Assembly (NCBI GenBank): GCA_037447655.1
Contig: JBBHKE010002441.1
Coordinates: forward strand, 30,187-94,186
Reading direction: 5' to 3'
Source: Zygnema cylindricum
Lineage: Eukaryota; Streptophyta; Zygnematophyceae; Zygnematales; Zygnemataceae
DNA: 64,000 nt
Below are positions 57,971 through 64,000 of this stretch, in pieces. The position numbers were made by a program, and so were the translations under genes. The notes beneath the pieces were generated by a model. That model searched no databases. It was given only the letters and a program-made list of their open reading frames with translations, and had not been told where the DNA came from. Each line of letters opens with the position of its first letter. Within the stretch, counting starts at the first letter, position 1.

Positions 57971-58970
57971 CGAGCGTCAAAACCGCGGGGTCAATCTGAA
58001 TCTCGACCAAGGGAATCTTGGATTTGGTGTCAAGCCCGACCTCCACAAGAGGACCCAAATGGAGCTCCCTTTGCGCTTGCCCTTTGGGTCGGGCTCGGGG
58101 AGACACTCGGTTCCTTTCCTGGGCCTGAGCCCGGGCTTCACTCTTTTCCTCAGCATAGGCCTTAGCGGCCTCCGCCAAGGAAGGGTAATGTTAGGGAGTC
58201 AGGTTAGGAGGAAGAGGAGGAGAAGAAGCAAAAGCTGTTTCCTTGATCGGAGAATCAAATACGGACTCCATGGGTACAAACTCCTTTTACATTTGAGCCT
58301 TTCCCTTGTAGACAGGCCTCTCTTGCCGACCTTGCTCTCCGGATCCATTATCCGGAGTCTCTTCTCCCCACATGATGACAAAGGTAACGAGACAAAGAGA
58401 AATGAATGTAACTAGAGCTCCCTTCCAAAATAAGATTCCAAAGTGAAAGCTCATATCCCCTCTAATCTGAGCAGAGAGGGTTGCTTTTCAGTAGTGTGCT
58501 TTATCTACGGGAAGTCTATCGCACGTGTTCCCTCAAAACCCACAGTTCTGATCCAGGGGGTTTCAGTTTACTCCGGAACGGTCACTCCAAAGCAAAGAGA
58601 AATCCAGACGAAGACACAAATGCACTACCACGTAGAAATATAAAGGAAATAGGATTGGCTTTCCAGATTTATCAATATCACCTTGTCCCAAAAAAAAAGA
58701 ATAAAAGAAAGAGAATGTGAAATATAGCGAAGCAAGCTTAACCTACCCAAACAATAAAAGATGACAGCGAGAAAAAGGCGATCCCTCTCTTGATAATATC
58801 GTAAATAGGTATGGTGCTCTTTCAACCTCTAGTGTTCGCAGCTCAGAACTAGATAAACTCTTCTCGGTTTTAAACAGCAATGGTGATATTTGAGTATTTT
58901 CTAGGTCTTTATAGCAGAAGAGCAAAGGTAGTCTGTCCCTGACTCCCTTCTCCAAGCCCCCACACTTGTA
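57970..58970. repeat. ~1-kb direct duplication, copy 1
   Basis: It is collinear with 59725-60735. Similarity is ~80-85% from 57970 to about 58610, then virtually complete from 58611 to 58968 (only an A-run length difference), then ends. Confidence 0.85.
57976..58275 (-). pseudogene. Unrecognised coding fragment, copy 1
   Basis: The minus frame starts MESVFDSPIK (near 58272), reaches a TAA in the position of a Gln codon of copy 2 (near 58190), then reads MAEAAKAYAEEKSEARAQAQ and ARPKGQAQRELHLGPL, and is cut off by the GA-rich tract. It is the N-terminal part of the protein in copy 2. No known domain was recognised. Confidence 0.55.
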
Positions 58971-59047
58971 CTAGATCTACGCCAAGCTTCCGAAATAAGT
59001 TCAAGCTCCTGTTCCCATAGCTTCCGCCTTTCTACCTCTAAGGGTTC

Positions 59048-60023
59048 CTAATCTACCGTGACGGGTCCAGCCCCCGCTGTAGCTTTGACTTGAGACTTGA
59101 GAACTTCCACTAGTACCTTGGCCTGTTCGACTACTTTGGTAAGATCCGCTATCTCAATCCCCGGAATTTCACGGTCTTCAGGTCGAGTCCTCCACCCTCC
59201 CTTAGACAAATCCTCTTGGCCTATACCCGGAACCTCTAGATCAGTTGGTTTAGATCGCCAGAGCCCATCGGTAGGGCAGACTCGAGTTGCAGTAGGCAAA
59301 GATCTCTTTGTTGAGGCGGACACAGAAGTTGGGGACGTCTCCTCATTGGGAGGAGGTGCGATTCTCCCCTTCTTGTCTTTGTGGTCAAACCTCTTTCCTC
59401 TCAATGGATCTCGAGCCTCCCTCTCTCTACCCCCTTCTTCTTAAGTGGCCGCAAAGAATAGCGCCCCCGGAAAGGTCTGCTGGCTACGGTGTCCTGAGAG
59501 GCAAATGGAGGAGGGCGAGAATAGGGATCTCTTTGTGACCTGTCCTGCACCAACTCTGAAGAGCAGCTTTTCGAAGAGCTGCTCAAAATCTCCACCACCC
59601 CTCCCACGGGTTTAACAACCCTGACTAGATTTGTCCGAGCCACTCTCTGTACCAACTCCTTCTTCACCTTCAGCTCATGTAGGTTGTGAAGGGCAAGGAG
59701 TTCCTTGCCACCTGGGCGACGTGGATTCGTCAAAACCGCGGGGTCAATCTGAATCTCGGCCCGGGGTATCTTAGATCTGGTGTGAAGCCTGACCTCTGGA
59801 AGCGGACCCAAATTGGGCTCCCTTTTCGCCTGCCGCTTGGGCCGGGCACCGGGAGACACTCGGTTCCTTTCCTGCCTTGAGCCCGCGCTTCCCTCATTTC
59901 CTCAGCATAGGCCCTAGCGGCCTCCGCCAAGGAAGGGTAATGTTGAGGAGAAAGGTTGAGAGGAAGAGGAGGAGAAGAAGCACCTGCTGGTACCTTGATC
60001 GGAGAATCAAATACGGACTCCAT
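59048..60023 (-). pseudogene. Unrecognised protein (possible transposon gag-like), copy 2, frameshifted
   Basis: It starts MESVFDSPIKVPAGASSPPL at 60023, includes SLAEAARAYAEEMREARAQ, then shifts frame near 59870 (one base fewer than copy 1). It continues RSKIPRAEIQIDPAVLT, LHNLHELKVKKELVQRVART and LVRVVKPVGGVVEIL. A second shift near 59410 leads to RGKRFDHKDKKGRIAPPPNE and a helical tail (LTKVVEQAKVLVEVLKSQVK), ending 59048. The charged, helical, low-Cys composition recalls retroelement gag or structural proteins, but no family is recognised. Confidence 0.5.
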
Positions 60024-60735
60024 GGCTACATACTTCTAGGACATTTGAGCCTTTCCCTTCGGACAAGCCTCTCCTGCCGACCCTGCTCTCCGGATCCATT
60101 ATCCGGAGTCCATTATCCGGAGTATCTCCTCCCCCTATGATGACAAAGGTAACGAGAGAAAGAGAAATGAATGTAACTAGAGCTCCCTTCCAAAAAGAGA
60201 GGTTTCAAAGTAAATGCTCCTATCCCCTCTAATCCGAGCGACAGGTGGCTTTTCAGTACTCTGCTTCCTCTACGCGAAGTCGAGTTCACTTGTTCCCACA
60301 AAACCCATTGTCTTCATCAAAGGGGTTTCAGTTTACTCAGGGAGGATCACTCCAAAGCAAAGAGTACTCCAGATAAAGACACAAATGCACTACCACGTAG
60401 AAATATAAAGGAAATAGGATTGGCTTTCCAGATTTATCAATATCACCTTGTCCCAAAAAAAAGAATAAAAGAAAGAGAATGTGAAATATAGCGAAGCAAG
60501 CTTAACCTACCCAAACAATAAAAGATGACAGCGAGAAAAAGGCGATCCCTCTCTTGATAATATCGTAAATAGGTATGGTGCTCTTTCAACCTCTAGTGTT
60601 CGCAGCTCAGAACTAGATAAACTCTTCTCGGTTTTAAACAGCAATGGTGATATTTGAGTATTTTCTAGGTCTTTATAGCAGAAGAGCAAAGGTAGTCTGT
60701 CCCTGACTCCCTTCTCCAAGCCCCCACACTTGTTG
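59725..60735. repeat. ~1-kb direct duplication, copy 2
   Basis: It matches 57970-58970. The distal 358 bases (about 60376-60734) are virtually identical to 58611-58968 and include the beginning of an LTR (TATTTTCTAGGTCT). Confidence 0.85.
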
Positions 60736-60833
60736 TAGTCACTAAAGCTTGATAGGGAGCTAGAGACATGACTACCTAACCTCACTAGAGAAGACACGGG
60801 GTGGATTAGATAGGTATACCAAAAGTTACTTGA

Positions 60834-60903
60834 CGAACCCAAGAATTGATCTTGGTACCTGCCGTCCATCAAGTTACACTAGCCGTTAGCTCTAACCGTT
60901 AAG
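60834..60903 (-). other. Antisense tRNA-like segment in the LTR
   Basis: On the minus strand TTAACGGTTAGAGCTAACGG resembles an A-box region, and CCAAGATCAATTCTTGG a T arm with a perfect 5-bp stem. Confidence 0.5.
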
Positions 60904-61441
60904 TCTAGGACACATATTAAGATATATAAGGTTCGATAAGTATATAAATCGTAACGTGTAGATTAATTCGTTTAACGGCGAATAGATACTTAGTGCATAG
61001 ATACAGTTTGGTTTAGTACGGGGTACGGTATGGGGACGGAACGGATACCAGGCATTTGTTTCGATAGCGAAACAAATACCGAGCGTCGAATTTCAGCGGC
61101 TAGGATTATAGCCGGTTTTCATTGGACGGCCGCGATAGGCGCCGCGATCACGGAAAAGGTACTTTTGGCGTTTTACGATATTTGCCACGTCAAATGACAC
61201 ATGGCGTGATAACATTGGATTATGGGAATTCCGGAGATTACACGAACTAATCCTGATTTGACACGTGTCGACATTTTGGCCATGTCGTACAATGGTTGTA
61301 CAAAAAGTACACCGACACGTGTACTTTTCTGTATGACACAATAATTTGTTTAGAGTCGTACTTGAGTAGATAGAGTTTTAGAGGGGGAATAGGACTTAGA
61401 AAATTTTGGGGTAGGTAACTGCCTCTTCAGAGAGCACCTTG

Positions 61442-61450
61442 TATAAATGG
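61442..61450 (+). promoter_or_regulatory. Probable TATA box of the LTR promoter
   Basis: TATAAATGG is preceded by GAGAGCACCTTG in both this LTR and the one at 51894. Conservation and position about 790 bases into the LTR fit a U3 promoter. Confidence 0.55.
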
Positions 61451-61796
61451 CAAACTTTGGCCAGCCATAACTATCAATTTACTTGACCATTTTCAGTGGA
61501 TCTTTTTGCTGCGGACTCAAGGGAGTCCAGGCTACACAGAGGTGTAGTTGGTTTGAGTTTTTGCTTGCCAGGGTAGCTGCATTTCTAAGGGAAATTCAAA
61601 TTGGGTGAATGTGTCCAAAACTTATATTCTAACTTTGCATTCTGTGGTGGAACTAAGCACACAGAAAGTCTTATTCCACAGAAGTGAAGCTTTAATAGGT
61701 TTGTGATTGTCAAAGGGTTAGTCATTTGGGTTTATATCAACTTGGAGTCGGCACTATCTAGATAAGCTTCTTTTGGATCTGCGATTTCTGTGGGCA

Positions 61797-63614
61797 ATGG
61801 ATCACACAGAGTTTCAGGTTATGGGCCCACCATCTAGGGTGCCTATCTTTGATGGAATAGGCTTCACTTATTTGGAGTTTACAATGGAGGGATTCCTTTT
61901 CGAGAAGCACTTATGGGGAATTGTTTCGGGACAAGTGAGATGTCTGCCACCTGGCTTTGGAAGAGCATACTATAGAGAATCATCTGGGGTTGCCCAGAGT
62001 ATCAACCGGAGTTCAAATGCAACGGAAGGTGAAGGGAGAAACACTTCCGTGGATGGGGAAATAGGTGAGAAGGAAAAATTGACACCTATGGTGAGGGGAG
62101 CTAGGCTCTCAGCTATGGTACCACTTGTAGGGATTAAAACTGAAGAAAATGACAGAAAAATATGGGAATACAAAAACACTATAGCAAAACATCTCATACT
62201 TAGATATGTGTCTAAGTCCATAGCTATCACTCTTTTAAGTTTAACGAAGTCTTCAGAGATATGCGAAGCACTAAGTCAGATTTATAAGAGTGAGACTATT
62301 TAGAGGCAGCAGTTAGTAAAACAGGAAATAGAGGTCTATGTTTATAAATGCGGTAACATGATTGAGTTTTGCAATGATATTGCTGCGTTAAATGTTGAGC
62401 TTGCTAGTGCTAGATATGTAGAGTTTGAGGAGAGAAAGATTAATACACTACTCATGAAACTCCCAGATGAGTACGAAAACATCATTTGTCGTGTGTAGGC
62501 AATGGATGGCTCTTCGTGGACTTAGAGCTTTACCATGGGGGTAATTCTTGTGAGGGAAAGCACTTTGGAGCTTCGTAGAGGAAGTGACAGGGTGAATGCA
62601 TTTACAGCTGGTGGTGACGAGCGGAAGCGTGATGAGGGGGAGAAAGACAAAGGTAAACCTTATCGGAACTTTGGTGGAAAGAGAGGGAGAGGAAAAGATA
62701 GTGGAGCTTCGAAAAAAGGGGTTTGCTTCATTTGAAGGGAACCGGGTCACTATATAGAGGAATACCCTTGTTTGGAAAAACTTATAAGTTGGAATGTGGA
62801 TGAGGAGGAAGAAGAAGAAGAGGAGAAAGAGGATGAAAATATTTTAGAGCTTCTCCGGATCAGTAGTATGGGGAAGAGAGAAAAGCACACAAAAATTCCA
62901 CGAAAGCAACAATGTGCTTTTGGAGGTTTAAGGGAAGTAAAGAGAGAGGAGATACTTCAGGGAGTTCAAAATATTGAGGATAGTTTCATAGATATTTTGG
63001 AAACTGAAAAGTGGTCGGAAAAGGAGACTTCAATGGATTCAGAGGATAGGGGAGAAGGGGAATATTTAAAAAAAGGTTTAGGGGAGGAAAAATATAATTT
63101 GGGAATAAAAACAGAAAGAAATAGTGGAAAGAATTCCATGGGAGAGAGTGAGGGAAGTTTAGAAAATGGGGTAATTATCATGGATAAAAATATGAGTACG
63201 GAAGATGTAGATCTTATGTGGAACTTAGTGGGGACTAGTGATTTTTGGGAATATTTGGGGGGGGATGGATTTGACATCACTACTTGGTGTGATGTTGCTT
63301 GTGAAGATGTGTCTGTAAAAGGGTTATCATCCGGGTATGTGTTGCAAATTGGGGATGGGGCTGACTGTTGGAAATGCAAAAGAAAAAGTGGATTTTGGTT
63401 GGATGAAAAGGGAAGGAGGTGGATAAAATCATAGCTTGGATTTATGAAAAGTGACATGCAAAATAAAATGTATGATCGACAAGATGAAATTATTTTTGGT
63501 CATCTTATAAACTTTCTTAAATATAAAGGTATTCGCTTGAAGCTTCATGAAGGAAAAAGGAAAAAAGAAAGGAAAAAATATATATATGTATTTGTTGTTT
63601 TTGATGGGAGTTGA
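61797..63614 (+). pseudogene. Copia-type gag fused to an unknown acidic C-terminal region; five in-frame stops, no frameshift
   Basis: ATG 61797 begins MDHTEFQVMGPPSRVPIFDG. The capsid region has WEYKNTIAKHLILRYVSKSI and LSQIYKSETI, then MIEFCNDIAALNVELASARY and INTLLMKLPDEYENIICRV, typical of copia Gag (UBN2). A broken zinc knuckle follows: CFI-stop-REPG-H-YIEE-Y. An acidic linker (VDEEEEEEEEKEDENILELL) leads to the unknown part also found at 50626-51060. Stops are TAG 62301, 62496 and 62523, TGA 62733 and TAG 63432. The same frame continues through all of them to TGA 63612-63614. This looks like decay by substitution; readthrough is possible but unproven. Confidence 0.7.
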
Positions 63615-63643
63615 AAGAAAACTAGACTAGAAAATAAGGGGAG

Positions 63644-64000
63644 TGTTGGAATTCAAGTATTTTCTAGGTCTAGAGATTGCAAAATAAAAAGCAAATAGAA
63701 GATATTGACAGCCTGCCTCTAACTCCTAACTCAAGTCCCCACACTTGTCGCAGTCACTGAAGACTGGAGGAGTTAGCCATGGCTGCCTGTGCTGTCCATA
63801 GAGAGGCAGGAAGTAGATTCATTGGGTTTTCTTAAAGGGAGATTGACGGAGCCAGGATTTGATCCTGGTACCTACCGTATGTCAATTTCGCAGTAGCCGG
63901 TTACCTTGTCCTAATAATCTAGGTCATACGATAGAGTGTATGGGGTATAATAGTTATATAAATAGTTACGTTTAAACTAATTCATTTAACGGGAACTATA
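63644..64000 (+). repeat. 3' LTR, truncated by the window edge
   Basis: TGTTGGAATTCAAGTATTTT follows the purine tract. It is collinear with 51090-51449 and contains the antisense tRNA-like segment at 63847-63911. Confidence 0.8.

Larger units (their letters stand above)
60648..61690 (+). repeat. 5' LTR of the non-autonomous element (inner end approximate)
   Basis: It starts TGATATTTGAGTATTTTCTA and is collinear with 51090-52140. A TATAAATGG box lies at 61442-61450. Confidence 0.65.
60648..64000 (+). mobile_element. Non-autonomous copia-like element with gag fusion; 3' LTR cut by window edge
   Basis: A 5' LTR (60648 to about 61690), a single long gag-derived frame (61797-63614), a purine tract (AAATAAGGGGAG) and a 3' LTR (63644 onward) are in order. 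No protease, integrase or reverse transcriptase is present, so it would depend on another element for movement. Confidence 0.8.

Overview
This is a repeat-dominated nuclear window from a eukaryote. It contains a plant-type CDPK-like kinase, GT-AG introns, Ty1/copia LTR retrotransposons, a PIF/Harbinger transposon, hAT- and Tourist-type MITEs and degenerate CCCTAAA (plant-type telomere-like) repeats. Together these point to a streptophyte, possibly a charophyte alga or early land plant with a large genome. The species cannot be fixed from the sequence. No bacterial operon, CRISPR array or rRNA gene is visible.

Layout. 1-2.9 kb: the 5' part of a large minus-strand Ser/Thr kinase gene that runs off the left edge. 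Its huge low-complexity N-terminal region explains the CT/GA-rich look of the DNA. 4.5-6.1 kb: a cluster of TACACCG-ended inverted-repeat elements, one carrying a nested hAT MITE with an 8-bp target duplication. 6.7-9.8 kb: a decayed minus-strand copia element. 11.3-11.6 kb: a second hAT MITE with a perfect 8-bp target duplication. 12.1-18.1 kb: a ~3-kb segmental duplication with AT microsatellite arrays. 18.4-22.3 kb: a PIF/Harbinger transposon with both genes broken mainly by stop codons. 22.4-27.1 kb: simple repeats, minisatellites and one tRNA-like sequence. 27.3-42.3 kb: a composite macrosatellite in which a pyrimidine tract, a conserved ~250-bp block and a TTA-rich stretch alternate. A young copia insertion (31026-36975) with near-identical LTRs sits in one unit, and a paralogous empty site survives in another. 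42.9-46.3 kb: an LTR and a heavily decayed minus-strand copia pol. 47.1-48.3 kb: degenerate telomere-like repeat. 48.8-53.8 kb: a duplication carrying a two-exon gene for a 70-residue secreted protein (one intact, one broken copy), separated by a retroelement fragment. 53.9-55.9 kb: two MITEs. 57.0-60.7 kb: GA-rich DNA and a ~1-kb duplication of an unrecognised minus-strand coding region. 60.6-64.0 kb: a non-autonomous copia-like element whose gag frame is fused to an unknown C-terminal region.

Only two loci look like ordinary host genes: the kinase and the small secreted protein. Most of the rest is mobile DNA and its debris. No defence or biosynthetic system was found. The less usual items are the small secreted-protein pair, the composite macrosatellite with its hairpin block, the antisense tRNA-like segment inside an LTR family, and the gag-fusion element. 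Most very long ORFs in the CT-rich tracts are low-complexity artefacts.
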